64,000 bases of DNA from Leclercia sp. LSNIH1 (GTDB lineage Bacteria > Pseudomonadota > Gammaproteobacteria > Enterobacterales > Enterobacteriaceae), in the NCBI RefSeq assembly GCF_002902985.1, contig NZ_CP026167.1, positions 124,001 through 188,000 on the forward strand. Direction: 5' to 3'. Within the stretch, counting starts at the first letter, position 1. Every line of letters starts with the position of its first letter. Position numbers and translations under genes: made by a program. Positions 1 through 8,414 of this stretch are shown piece after piece. Under the pieces are notes generated by a model. That model did no database searches. It was given only the letters and a program-made list of their open reading frames with translations, and was not told the origin of the DNA.

Positions 1-443
1 AAACCCTGAACTGGCTATTCTGGCTGCAGGGCGCTGCCCCGTTCCTTGGCGGCGGTTTCGGCCACTTCTATCACTATGCCCCGGTAAAAATCGAGTACGC
101 CATTGATCGCTTCACCATGGAAGCCAAACGTCTGTTCGACGTGCTGGATAAACAGCTGGCGCGGGGTCGCTACGTGGCGGGTGAAGAGTACACCATCGCC
201 GACATTGCCATCTGGCCGTGGTTTGGCAGCGTGGCGCTGGGCCAGGTTTACGGCGCGGCAGAGTTCCTCGATGCCGAAAGCTACAAGAACGTTCAGCGCT
301 GGGCGAAGGATGTCGCCAGCCGTCCGGCGGTGAAGCGCGGGCGTATCGTCAACCGCACCAATGGCGAGCTGAGCGAACAGCTGCATGAGCGCCATGCGGC
401 AAGCGATTTTGATACCAACACTGAAGATAAACGTCAGGGCTAA
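1..443 (+). CDS. yghU: YghU, glutathione S-transferase family disulfide-bond oxidoreductase (5'-truncated by window edge)
   Basis: The reading frame is open from the first bases, so only the C-terminal ~146 residues are present. They form the all-helical GST C-terminal domain and match the end of E. coli YghU closely (WLFWLQGAAPFLGGG at the start of the visible part, TNTEDKRQG at the end). YghU is a cytosolic GSH-dependent disulfide reductase/organic peroxidase that binds two glutathione molecules. The N-terminal thioredoxin-fold domain lies outside the window. A GC-rich hairpin follows the stop codon. Identification is firm; only the start is unseen. Confidence 0.95.
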   Translation, partial: TLNWLFWLQGAAPFLGGGFGHFYHYAPVKIEYAIDRFTMEAKRLFDVLDKQLARGRYVAGEEYTIADIAIWPWFGSVALGQVYGAAEFLDAESYKNVQRWAKDVASRPAVKRGRIVNRTNGELSEQLHERHAASDFDTNTEDKRQG

Positions 444-450
444 CCCCTGT

Positions 451-472
451 GCCGGGCGGGCCACCGCCCGGC
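451..472 (+). terminator. GC-rich hairpin after yghU
   Basis: A 9-bp perfect stem (451-459 with 464-472) and 4-nt loop lie 8 bases after the yghU stop. There is no T-tract, so it may be an mRNA 3' stabilising structure rather than a strong intrinsic terminator. Confidence 0.45.
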
Positions 473-583
473 GACGGTCAGATTACGTTGAGTTTCCCCA
501 CTACGGCATTATTGGCCTACCTGGCAAACCGCGCAGCTGGCAGTATCCCCAACGTCTCACTGCATATTTATAAGGGAACAGCC

Positions 584-916
584 ATGAAAACCATGAAAAT
601 CACTTTGATGATCGGCGCGCTGATCTTCTCTGCTACCAGCCTGGCGGCAGATAAAACCGCTACCGGGGCGCTGGTGGGTGCCACCATCGGCGCAGTAGCC
701 GGGAAAAGCGTAAAATCCACCGTCGGTGGCGCGGTGGTTGGCGCGGGTACCGGGGCAATGTTTAAAAACGGTGAGAAAGGCAAAGCCGCGCGTAAGGGGG
801 GAGCCATTGGTGCCGCTGTAGGGGCTGGTGCAGCCGCCGTAACCGGCAATAGCGTTCTCAAAGGCGCCGCCCTTGGCGCAGGGGCGGGCGGCCTGGTCGG
901 CGAAGCGACCCACTAA
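584..916 (+). CDS. YmgG-like glycine-zipper envelope protein
   Basis: A 110-residue protein with a Sec signal peptide (about residues 1-22, ending SLAA). The mature part is built from glycine-zipper segments such as GALVGATIGAVAGK and GAAVGAGAAA, with a KNGEKGKAARKG linker between them. This resembles E. coli YmgG-type small glycine-zipper proteins, which are thought to associate with the outer membrane; the function is unknown. The start at 584 has an AAGGGA ribosome site 7 bases upstream; the longer frame reaching back to 449 lacks one and would bury the signal peptide. It is a single-gene unit closed by the hairpin at 924-951. Confidence 0.8.
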   Translation: MKTMKITLMIGALIFSATSLAADKTATGALVGATIGAVAGKSVKSTVGGAVVGAGTGAMFKNGEKGKAARKGGAIGAAVGAGAAAVTGNSVLKGAALGAGAGGLVGEATH

Positions 917-923
917 TAAAAAT

Positions 924-951
924 GCCAGGTGATTATTCCACCTGGCTTTTT
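924..951 (+). terminator. Intrinsic terminator of the glycine-zipper gene
   Basis: An 8-bp perfect stem (GCCAGGTG at 924-931 pairing with CACCTGGC at 939-946) is followed by TTTTT. It sits 7 bases past the stop codon. Confidence 0.85.
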
Positions 952-1092
952 CAGGCCCCTCATTTCTTATTTCCTGGCTGTTTATAAGACCTTCAATATA
1001 AGCCTTAACGCAAATCCCTCTCTTTTTTCAACACCATATTTACTTCCATCCAGTAAACTGGCATCAATAATTTCTTTCTTCAGATTATTCGC

Positions 1093-2076
1093 ATGTCAGA
1101 AAAGGCGCTGAAACAACAGATTCAGAATCTCAAAAAGCACAATGCCCGGCTTGCCAGGCTGGCGCGTGACGCCCGAAACAAGCTCAGTGCTGCGCTCGAC
1201 GGAACCGGTCTCTGTTTATGGCAGCTCGACGTTCCTACCGGCAAGCTGATTATCTATAACCGCCGCTGGGGTGCGATGCTGGGCTATCAGCCCAAGGAGC
1301 TGAACGCGCAGTTTGAGATCTGGCGTGAGCATCTGCACCCGGATGACAAACAGAACGTGCTGGACGCCTTCTACGATCACCTGCACGGCAAAACCCCCTT
1401 CTATGAAGCGCTGCACCGCATGCAGCACAAAAACGGCACCGTCACCTGGGTGCTGGACCGCGGACGGGTGACGGACTGGGATGAAAACGGCAACCCCCTG
1501 AAGGTGACCGGCACCCATATCGACATGACCAAAGAGAAGCAGTACGAAGAGCAACTGGCCCAGCTGGCTAATCACGATCCGCTCACTGGCCTTGCCAACC
1601 GTCACGCATTGCTTAAGCACTTCGCCCAGCTTAAGGCCCTGGGGCCGCTCAGCATCGCCTTTATCGATCTCGATGATTTTAAAACGGTGAACGACACTTT
1701 TGGTCATCGCAGCGGCGATGAGCTGCTGATCCAGATCAGCCAACGCCTGCGCGATGCCTGCCCGCCGGAGGCCATCGTTGGCCGTCTGGGTGGCGATGAG
1801 TTTGTGCTACTGCTGCCTTTCCCGCTTTCCAGTGTACTGGTGAACAGCACCGCCCACCGTTGTCTGCAGGCGGCGCTGACGCCGTTCGAGCTGGATAATG
1901 GCCAGGCGCAGGTCGGCGCCTCGGTAGGTATTGACGAAGTAATGGAGCAGGATGATTTCGTCAATGCCCTGCGCCGTGCCGACCGATCGATGTACCAGAT
2001 TAAGCACACCGGCAAAAACGGCGTGGCGATTGGCCAGACGCCGCTCGCCTTCACCCGTACCGGAACAGAACCATGA
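1093..2076 (+). CDS. PAS-GGDEF diguanylate cyclase
   Basis: A 327-residue soluble protein. A short N-terminal basic helix (5-30) precedes a PAS/PAC sensor of the PAS_3 type (about 35-147, with WREHLHPDD and a PAC end at THIDMTKEK), then a GGDEF domain (about 155-315). The catalytic loop RLGGDEF at 231-237 is intact, as are the Mg-binding IDLDDFK and the N..FGH.SGD segment, so it should make c-di-GMP from GTP. The inhibitory RxxD I-site that lies nine residues before GGDEF in many cyclases is absent (PPEA instead), which suggests no product inhibition. No membrane segment is seen. The stop overlaps the start of the FucR-like gene by 4 bp (ATGA), implying translational coupling. Confidence 0.9.
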   Translation: MSEKALKQQIQNLKKHNARLARLARDARNKLSAALDGTGLCLWQLDVPTGKLIIYNRRWGAMLGYQPKELNAQFEIWREHLHPDDKQNVLDAFYDHLHGKTPFYEALHRMQHKNGTVTWVLDRGRVTDWDENGNPLKVTGTHIDMTKEKQYEEQLAQLANHDPLTGLANRHALLKHFAQLKALGPLSIAFIDLDDFKTVNDTFGHRSGDELLIQISQRLRDACPPEAIVGRLGGDEFVLLLPFPLSSVLVNSTAHRCLQAALTPFELDNGQAQVGASVGIDEVMEQDDFVNALRRADRSMYQIKHTGKNGVAIGQTPLAFTRTGTEP

Positions 2077-2789
2077 AAAGCTCCCGTCATCAGGATCTTA
2101 TCCGCCTGCTGGCGGCCTCCGACTGGCTGACAACAGAGGCGCTGGCCGCCGCGCTTGGCGTGAGTAAAGAGACGATTCGGCGCGATCTGAAACTGCTGCA
2201 GCAGCAGGGCAAGATCGTGCGCCATCACGGGCGGGCGCGGGCGATCCACCCGGATCACCGCGACGGCGGAGAGCCCTTTGGCGCGCGGTTGAAAAGTCAC
2301 TACGCGGATAAAGCCGATATCGCCCGTCATGCGCTGGACTGGGTCAGCGAAGGCATGACGCTGGCCCTGGATGCCAGCTCAACCTGCTTTCACCTGGCGC
2401 GGCAGCTGCCGGATATCGCTCTGACGGTCTTTACCAACAGCCTGCCCATCTGTCATGAGATGGCGAAGCGCGAGCGCATCACCCTGATCTGCTCGGGCGG
2501 GACGCTGGAGCGCAAATACCGCTGCTATGTGAATCCGGCCCTGGTGACGCTGCTGAAATCGCTGGAAATTGACCTGTTTATCTTCTCGTGTGACGGGGTG
2601 GATGAGCAGGGTGTGATGTGGGATCCCACCCCGCACAGCGCCGGGTTTAAATCGCAGCTGCTGGGCCGCGCCAGCCAGTCGCTGCTGCTGATCGACAAAA
2701 GCAAGTTTCAGCGCTCCAGCGAAGTGAAAATTGGTCACCTGTCGCAGGTGACGCAATTGATCAGCGACGCGCAGCTTGCCCGGCGTTAG
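2073..2789 (+). CDS. fucR: FucR-like DeoR-family transcriptional regulator
   Basis: A 238-residue DeoR/GlpR-type regulator: an N-terminal winged HTH (about 1-57, with [20 protein letters not shown]) and a C-terminal DeoRC sensor domain (about 75-235). It aligns well with E. coli FucR, the L-fucose regulon activator, over the whole length, including [25 protein letters not shown] and [10 protein letters not shown]. The ligand of FucR is fuculose-1-phosphate. No fucose genes lie nearby; instead it overlaps the diguanylate cyclase start-to-stop. It may be a displaced FucR or a paralog with another sugar-phosphate ligand. Its stop codon overlaps the stop of the convergent chemoreceptor gene. Confidence 0.8.
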   Translation: MKSSRHQDLIRLLAASDWLTTEALAAALGVSKETIRRDLKLLQQQGKIVRHHGRARAIHPDHRDGGEPFGARLKSHYADKADIARHALDWVSEGMTLALDASSTCFHLARQLPDIALTVFTNSLPICHEMAKRERITLICSGGTLERKYRCYVNPALVTLLKSLEIDLFIFSCDGVDEQGVMWDPTPHSAGFKSQLLGRASQSLLLIDKSKFQRSSEVKIGHLSQVTQLISDAQLARR

Positions 2790-4333
2790 TCTGCCAGACG
2801 GAACTTCTGCACCGAACGTTGCAGCTCTTCGGTCTGGCGCTCCAGTGCGGAAGCCGCCGCCGACACCTGCTCCACCAGCGAGGCATTCTGCTGGGTCACG
2901 CCGTCCATCTGGGTGATCGCCACCCCAACCTGCGAAATGCCTTTGCTTTGCTCTTCCGAGGCGCTGGCAATCTGCTTCATGATGGTGGTGACGCCAGTAA
3001 TGTCGCGCAGCACCGCCTCCATGGTGGTGCCAGTCTCGGTCACCAGTTTGGCCCCCTCCTCCACGCGGGAGACGGAGTCAGAGATTAACCCCTCGATCTC
3101 TTTTGCCGCGTTCGCGCTGCGGCTGGCGAGATTCCGTACCTCACCGGCTACCACCGCAAAGCCACGCCCCTGCTCGCCCGCCCGCGCCGCTTCCACCGCC
3201 GCGTTGAGGGCCAGAATATTGGTCTGGAAGGCGATGCTGTTGATGACGCTGGTGATCTCCGCAATCTTCTTCGAACTGATGGAGATCCCGGTCATGGTAC
3301 TGACCACATTTTCCACCAGCGCGCCGCCGCGACTGGCGCTGACAGAGGCGACGTCCGCCAACTCGCTGGCCTGCCGGGCATTATCCGCGTTTAGCTTCAC
3401 CGTGGCGGTGAGCTGCTCCATGCTGGCGGCGGTCTCTTCCAGCGCCGCTGCCTGCTCTTCGGTACGGGACGAGAGATCGTTATTGCCGCTGGAGATCTCC
3501 GTCGCCCCGCGCCAGATGTTCTCGCTGCCGTTGCGGATGGTGCTCACCGCCTCGCGCAGGCTCTCCTGCATCGCCGTCAGCAACGGTACCAGCTGGCCCA
3601 CACAGTTACGGCCAAAAGGCGCGATCGGCTGGCTAAGATCCCCCTGCGCAATCAGGCGGAAATGGTGGCGGAGCTGCTCAAGAGGTTTCACCAGCATGGC
3701 AACCAGATAACGGTCAGCGAACAGCAGGATCAGCAGGCCGATAATCGTTGCGGTAATCATTACCGTGCGGGTAGTGCTGGTGAAGCCATCCACCGTCACC
3801 CGGGTGGTGTCGAGGATCGTGTCGGCGGCCTTATTGAACTGTCCGGCGCTCTCGCCAAAGGCGCGGCTTAGCGGTGGGGTGACATTGTTCGCCTGCTGGC
3901 GATAGCCCTCAAGGTTGCCCTGCTGAGCCAGCTGCATCTGGGGCTTAACGCCGTTATCCAGCAACGCCTGCCAGCTGGCGATCACCCGGGCGGAGACGTC
4001 GGCATCCATTGGCCCCGGCGACATGGCTTTCAGCTCGTCGAGCCTGATGCTCATGGTATCCAGCGCCTGCTGCACAGCGGCAAAATCGGCCTTGCCGCCT
4101 GCCGCCTGCGTCTCCATCGCGCGGCTCAGCCGGGTAACAAAACGGAAGTATTGATCGTTGCCCTGGCTGAGCACCGTCATCTGTCTGACCAGCTGGCGAT
4201 CGACCTCATTGCCATCCGCCACACGGGAGAGCGCCCATGAGCCATACAATCCCACGCCCGCCCACATTAAACAGAAGATACCCAGAATCGTCAGCATCAC
4301 GAACCGGATTGTAAGATTACGAAATATACGCAT
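2786..4333 (-). CDS. Methyl-accepting chemotaxis protein
   Basis: A 515-residue chemoreceptor: cytoplasmic tip, TM1 (about 11-30), periplasmic four-helix-type ligand domain (31-188), TM2 (about 189-207), HAMP (about 208-262) and a kinase-control coiled coil with a conserved hairpin around 365-405 ([20 protein letters not shown]). It signals through CheW/CheA. The protein ends SVQKFRLAD, without the NWETF-type pentapeptide that tethers CheR/CheB in Tsr and Tar, so it is a low-abundance-type receptor that would need help for adaptation. The ligand is unknown. The start has an AAGGAAAG ribosome site, and a sigma-28-like promoter lies about 53 bases upstream. Confidence 0.93.
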   Translation of the reverse strand: MRIFRNLTIRFVMLTILGIFCLMWAGVGLYGSWALSRVADGNEVDRQLVRQMTVLSQGNDQYFRFVTRLSRAMETQAAGGKADFAAVQQALDTMSIRLDELKAMSPGPMDADVSARVIASWQALLDNGVKPQMQLAQQGNLEGYRQQANNVTPPLSRAFGESAGQFNKAADTILDTTRVTVDGFTSTTRTVMITATIIGLLILLFADRYLVAMLVKPLEQLRHHFRLIAQGDLSQPIAPFGRNCVGQLVPLLTAMQESLREAVSTIRNGSENIWRGATEISSGNNDLSSRTEEQAAALEETAASMEQLTATVKLNADNARQASELADVASVSASRGGALVENVVSTMTGISISSKKIAEITSVINSIAFQTNILALNAAVEAARAGEQGRGFAVVAGEVRNLASRSANAAKEIEGLISDSVSRVEEGAKLVTETGTTMEAVLRDITGVTTIMKQIASASEEQSKGISQVGVAITQMDGVTQQNASLVEQVSAAASALERQTEELQRSVQKFRLAD

Positions 4334-4385
4334 AACTCTTTCCTTGCCTGAGGGAGATGTCGCCCGGAGGCGAGTATTACCCTCG

Positions 4386-4412
4386 TTATCGGCAAGAAAA
4401 GGCGAAGCAATA
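4386..4412 (-). promoter_or_regulatory. Sigma-28 (FliA)-like promoter of the chemoreceptor gene
   Basis: Read on the minus strand, GCCGATAA (4393-4386) is a perfect sigma-28 -10 element. It is preceded by an 11-base spacer and TATTGCTT (4412-4405), a 5/8 match to the TAAAGTTT -35. It lies about 53 bases before the start codon of a gene class that FliA normally transcribes. Confidence 0.75.
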
Positions 4413-4836
4413 CCTTTTCCTGGTTATTTTTATAAAACTTTTCATTTCTGTTTACCGGGCCGGAAAAGGATAATCACGCCAGGACAAATACCCCTCTAAA
4501 TAACGTGATATTAGATTTCATAAAATTTACAAATGTAAATCAGGCTCTCCATTCATAATCCACATAACTCTAAAGGGTTAGTCCTCCGATCTCTCTTGAC
4601 AGAGAATTTTCCTGTTCAAGCGGAAAAAGTCTTACTTTTTGTACGTTAATAAAACTGTAACATTCACAAAACAGATATATTTAGAAAAACCAATCATTTG
4701 TTTTTATAAAAATGGTCATTTAATGGCTTGATATAATTTCAAATTTCATTACACCCTTTTCGTCTGAGAAAGTTCTTAATTACGCATATCTGGTTTAAAA
4801 AGAATTCACTTTGATCCGGTTATAAGAGATGAAGAA
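4413..4836. other. AT-rich intergenic region before the autotransporter
   Basis: This region, with 4334-4412, forms the ~500-base gap between the divergent chemoreceptor and autotransporter genes. From about 4500 it is strongly AT-rich, with many A/T runs, unlike the flanking genes. It contains a consensus TATAAT at 4732-4737 but no convincing -35 at proper spacing. No ORF or stable hairpin was found. A long AT-rich leader of this kind often binds H-NS; that is inference. Confidence 0.5.
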
Positions 4837-7401
4837 ATGCGTATTTCAATGAAAAGGACCTTGTTGTCACAGTGTGTATTACTGTCACTTGCCTCGTTTG
4901 CTGCCCAGGCAGGCGAGACCCCTGCCACGCCTTGCCAGAATGGTGACACCACCCAGACCTGCGGCCTGAAAGAATATCCGGACGGCAGTTTCTATCAGGA
5001 TCCAGGGGTCACTGATGCCGTTATGGCAAATGAAACAGCAACCAATATTTATATGGATGGTGACCGTAAAACAGACGATACGCAGACCTTAACTGTGACA
5101 GGTACGGACATGTCCGGTTATTATATTCAGGGAAGCAATGGCGGTACCGTGAATATTAACGTCACTGACAATGCCAAAGTGGATATGATTGAAGTCGGTT
5201 CCGCATTCAAGACCACCAATACAACGATCAACGTCAATGACTCCACGCTGAACGGCCAGAACAGCGACGGGGCCTATCAGCGAGACAAAGATTATATGAT
5301 GGGCGCCGCCATCTATCTCGACCCGCTCGATGCAGGGTACCACGACGTGAATATCAGCAACGACAGCGCACTGCATGGCAGTATTATCAGCGCCGGTCAG
5401 GGCACCCAAACCATCGCCATGAGCGACAGCATCATGGATAATGGCGGTATCTACGTCGGCAGCGATAAATCCGATACCTCCCTTACCCTGACGAACGCCA
5501 GCGTGGATGCAACTAACAGCCAGGTGGCGCAAAATCTCGATACCATCGTAGAAACACTGAGCCAGTACCAGCCCTTCCAGAATATCAACGTTGATGCCTT
5601 TAGCGATCTGGCAGTGGCACTGTACGGTACCACTCAGGATACGCTGGCACTGAACAACAGCACCGTGACCGGCGACATCGGGGTTATTAACGAAAAAGGC
5701 CAGACCAACCTGTCATTCACCAATAACAGCGTCGTGAACGGCAATGTGACGCTGGACGGTAACTCCACCAATACCGTTCTGGTGGATAACAGCACCATTA
5801 ATGGCGACCTGAATGCCAGCCAGAACAGTGGCGATACCACCATTACTCTGCAAAACGGTGCTAACGTTGACGGCAATATTACGACCGGCGCAGGCGATGA
5901 TACGGTGGTCCTGGTGAATGATTCCCACGTCACCGGTAATGTCAGCGGCGGAGACGGCAACGATACCCTGTCGATGGATGCGGGTAGCTCTATTTCCGGG
6001 CAAATTAATCAGTTTGAAACTGTGAATACCACCAGCGATAACAGCATCAGCCTCGACACCATTAACGATTCAACTACATGGAGTCTGCAAAACGGCTCCA
6101 CCCTGACCGCCGACACCACGGGTAGTAATGCCGTAGTGAACATGAGCACCGATAGCCGGGTTAACTTCGGCCAGATCACCGGCTCCCGTAACGCTGTGGT
6201 AGTCAATAACATTACCTCTTCGGCGCTCAATCAGCAGAACATCGTGCTGGGGTCCTTTACCACGACTACGGCAACCACCACGCCGGAAACGGCCGCCAAT
6301 GCGACCTTCAGCAACGGTCAGCAGCAGGTTGAAAACCGCAGCGCGGCTTATAACTACAACAATGCTCTGAGCATTGTGCCTGGCGATAACAGCCAGGACT
6401 GGAATATTGTCTTTAACAGCTCACGTGGCGCACTGGCCAGCGATGTCCAGGGATTAGTCGCCGGGCTGGATGCAGCCGAACAGGCGGGCCATCAGGTCAC
6501 TGATGACATCGCCAGCCATTTGGATCGCCTGCACTTTGCTGGCCTGACAGGTGAACAGCAGGAAGGGGCCCAGCTGTGGGGAGATTTCCTCTATCAGAAC
6601 GGTAACTTCAGCAACGATGTGGATTACAAGAGCATCACTCAGGGCGCACAGGGAGGCGTTGACTGGACGGCGTACCTCGCTAACGGGGACAGCGTAACCG
6701 GCGGCGTGGCACTGGCCTGGACCCGTAGCCGCGTTGAAGATACCGCCAACGGCCCGGACAGCTTCAAGGACACCGTCTATGGTAACTACTACAGCCTGTA
6801 TGGCGGCTGGCAGCAGGCGCTGAACGGTCGTCAGTGGGGCATGTTCGCCGACGCCAGCTTCAGCTATGGCGATATGCGCTACTCCCTCTCCGCGCATAAC
6901 GTCACTGGCGACACCAGCGGCATGACCGAAGCGCTGCACGGCTCCACAGACGGTAGCCTGTATATGGCTCAGGCTCGTACCGGGGTGAACGTGCTGCTGC
7001 CAGGCGAAACCGTACTGCAACCATACGCCATCCTCGGCTGGGATCAGACCAAAGCTAACGGCTTCTCCGACAGAGAAGTGACCTTTGCTGACAGCCAGGT
7101 CTCCTCCTGGAACGGCGGCGCGGGTCTGCGTCTGACCACCACCCTGACCGATCTGAACAAAAACGTGCAGATCATGCCATGGCTGGATGCCCGCGTGCAG
7201 AAAGAGTTCAGCGATGATACCGATATCCAGGCAGCGGATTATCACAACACCGCAGGTCATAACAACAGCATGGGAATGTTTGGTGCGGGCGTGAATGCCA
7301 CTATCGCGCACAACTTCTCGATAAATACCGGCATTTACTATGGCACGGGCGATGTCGATAACGACGCCAGTGTTCAAGCAGGTATGAGCTACAGCTTCTG
7401 A
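4837..7401 (+). CDS. Type V autotransporter with beta-helical, RTX-like passenger
   Basis: An 854-residue secreted/outer-membrane protein. A Sec signal peptide (about 1-25, ending FAAQA) is followed by a short N-terminal segment with two cysteines (C33 and C42) and a repetitive passenger (about 60-560) rich in N/T/D/G. The passenger repeats the pattern N-S-x-V/I-N/T-G-N/D typical of beta-helix autotransporters. The C-terminal 12-strand barrel (about 579-854) ends in the aromatic SYSF. Two RTX-type nonapeptides lie in the passenger: GAGDDTVVL (351-359) and GGDGNDTLS (371-379). No protease triad is apparent, so adhesion or biofilm is more likely. A second ATG at 4852 is possible and would give a more typical signal peptide. 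Confidence 0.88.
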   Translation: MRISMKRTLLSQCVLLSLASFAAQAGETPATPCQNGDTTQTCGLKEYPDGSFYQDPGVTDAVMANETATNIYMDGDRKTDDTQTLTVTGTDMSGYYIQGSNGGTVNINVTDNAKVDMIEVGSAFKTTNTTINVNDSTLNGQNSDGAYQRDKDYMMGAAIYLDPLDAGYHDVNISNDSALHGSIISAGQGTQTIAMSDSIMDNGGIYVGSDKSDTSLTLTNASVDATNSQVAQNLDTIVETLSQYQPFQNINVDAFSDLAVALYGTTQDTLALNNSTVTGDIGVINEKGQTNLSFTNNSVVNGNVTLDGNSTNTVLVDNSTINGDLNASQNSGDTTITLQNGANVDGNITTGAGDDTVVLVNDSHVTGNVSGGDGNDTLSMDAGSSISGQINQFETVNTTSDNSISLDTINDSTTWSLQNGSTLTADTTGSNAVVNMSTDSRVNFGQITGSRNAVVVNNITSSALNQQNIVLGSFTTTTATTTPETAANATFSNGQQQVENRSAAYNYNNALSIVPGDNSQDWNIVFNSSRGALASDVQGLVAGLDAAEQAGHQVTDDIASHLDRLHFAGLTGEQQEGAQLWGDFLYQNGNFSNDVDYKSITQGAQGGVDWTAYLANGDSVTGGVALAWTRSRVEDTANGPDSFKDTVYGNYYSLYGGWQQALNGRQWGMFADASFSYGDMRYSLSAHNVTGDTSGMTEALHGSTDGSLYMAQARTGVNVLLPGETVLQPYAILGWDQTKANGFSDREVTFADSQVSSWNGGAGLRLTTTLTDLNKNVQIMPWLDARVQKEFSDDTDIQAADYHNTAGHNNSMGMFGAGVNATIAHNFSINTGIYYGTGDVDNDASVQAGMSYSF

Positions 7402-7412
7402 TGACCACGCCT

Positions 7413-7445
7413 ACCCGGCAGCCTGAGGCTGCCGGGTATTTTCTT
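7413..7445 (+). terminator. Intrinsic terminator of the autotransporter gene
   Basis: An 11-bp perfect stem (7413-7423 with 7427-7437) with a TGA loop, followed by ATTTTCTT. It lies between convergent genes. Confidence 0.85.
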
Positions 7446-8331
7446 AACTCAAATATTTCTCAAACCATCCCAGGGTTCTTTTCCACGCTAATTCGGCAGC
7501 AGGTTCGTCGTAACGCGGGGTAGAGTCATTATGGAACCCGTGGTTGACCCCCGGATAGATCCAGGCTTCGTACACCTTACCGTTAGCTTTAAGCGCGGCC
7601 TCATAGGCAGGCCACCCCTCGTTAACATTCTTGTCGTGCTCGGCGTAATGCAGCAGCAGCGGCGCCTTAATTTTGGCGACATCCGCCGCCGGTGGCTGGC
7701 GGCCATAAAAAGGGACCGCGCAGGCCAGCTCTGGCCAGGCGACTGCGGCGGCATTAGAGACACCGCCGCCGTAGCAAAAACCGGTGATCCCCACTTTACC
7801 GGTAGCGTCCGGGTGTTTTTGCATAAACCCGATGGCGGCAAAGAAGTCATTCATCAGCTTCGTCGGATCGACCTTCTGCTGCAGGATCTTGCCCTCCTCA
7901 TCATTGCCGGGGTAACCGCCCACCGAACTTAAACCATCCGGCGCCAGGGCGATGTAGCCCGCTTTCGCTACCCGGCGAGCCACGTCCTCAATGTAGGGAT
8001 TGAGCCCGCGGTTTTCGTGAACCACCACCACCGCCGGCACTTTGCCGGTGGCTTTGGCCGGTTTCACCAGATAGCCGCGCACCTGGCCATGGCCGTCCGG
8101 GGAGGGATAGGTGATGTATTCGGGCAGGATATCGGGATCGGTGAATTTCACCTGCTCCGCGAGGGCGTAATTGGGCTTAAGCATATTAAACAGCGCCAGC
8201 GCCGTGACGCCGCCAACCGCATAACGGGCAGCCAGATTGAGGAACTCACGTTTGTTGATTTTGCCGTGAGCGTAATAGTCGTAGTAGTCGAGCAATTCCT
8301 GAGGAAAGTCTTTGGCGGTCATACGCGTCAT
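7444..8331 (-). CDS. yghX: YghX, dienelactone hydrolase family protein
   Basis: A 295-residue alpha/beta hydrolase. The dienelactone-hydrolase triad is visible: Cys186 in GFCYGGG, Asp233 in AEHDKN and His264 in GVNHGFH, plus the conserved Glu106 in VHENRG. A hydrophobic stretch at about 36-58 ([11 protein letters not shown]...YALAEQ) after an acidic start may be an N-terminal anchor or export signal; the natural substrate is unknown. E. coli K-12 carries a disrupted copy; this one is complete. The start at 8331 has GGAG 7 bases upstream. It is divergent from yghZ with only 83 bases between starts, so the two share a promoter region. Confidence 0.9.
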   Translation of the reverse strand: MTRMTAKDFPQELLDYYDYYAHGKINKREFLNLAARYAVGGVTALALFNMLKPNYALAEQVKFTDPDILPEYITYPSPDGHGQVRGYLVKPAKATGKVPAVVVVHENRGLNPYIEDVARRVAKAGYIALAPDGLSSVGGYPGNDEEGKILQQKVDPTKLMNDFFAAIGFMQKHPDATGKVGITGFCYGGGVSNAAAVAWPELACAVPFYGRQPPAADVAKIKAPLLLHYAEHDKNVNEGWPAYEAALKANGKVYEAWIYPGVNHGFHNDSTPRYDEPAAELAWKRTLGWFEKYLS

Positions 8332-8414
8332 CGCATATCTCCATGAATTGTGAACGAACTAAGGTTAGAATAGAAACGCTGTTTCGAAAATCAATCACTA
8401 AGAAAGGAGACATC

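Noticed and set aside
4732..4737. Perfect TATAAT upstream of the autotransporter
   Set aside because: No -35 at 16-18 bases in an AT-rich stretch where such hexamers occur by chance; mentioned only in the region entry.
6454..7377. 307-codon open frame antisense to the autotransporter barrel
   Set aside because: The plus-strand barrel with signal peptide and terminal aromatic residue is clearly the real gene.
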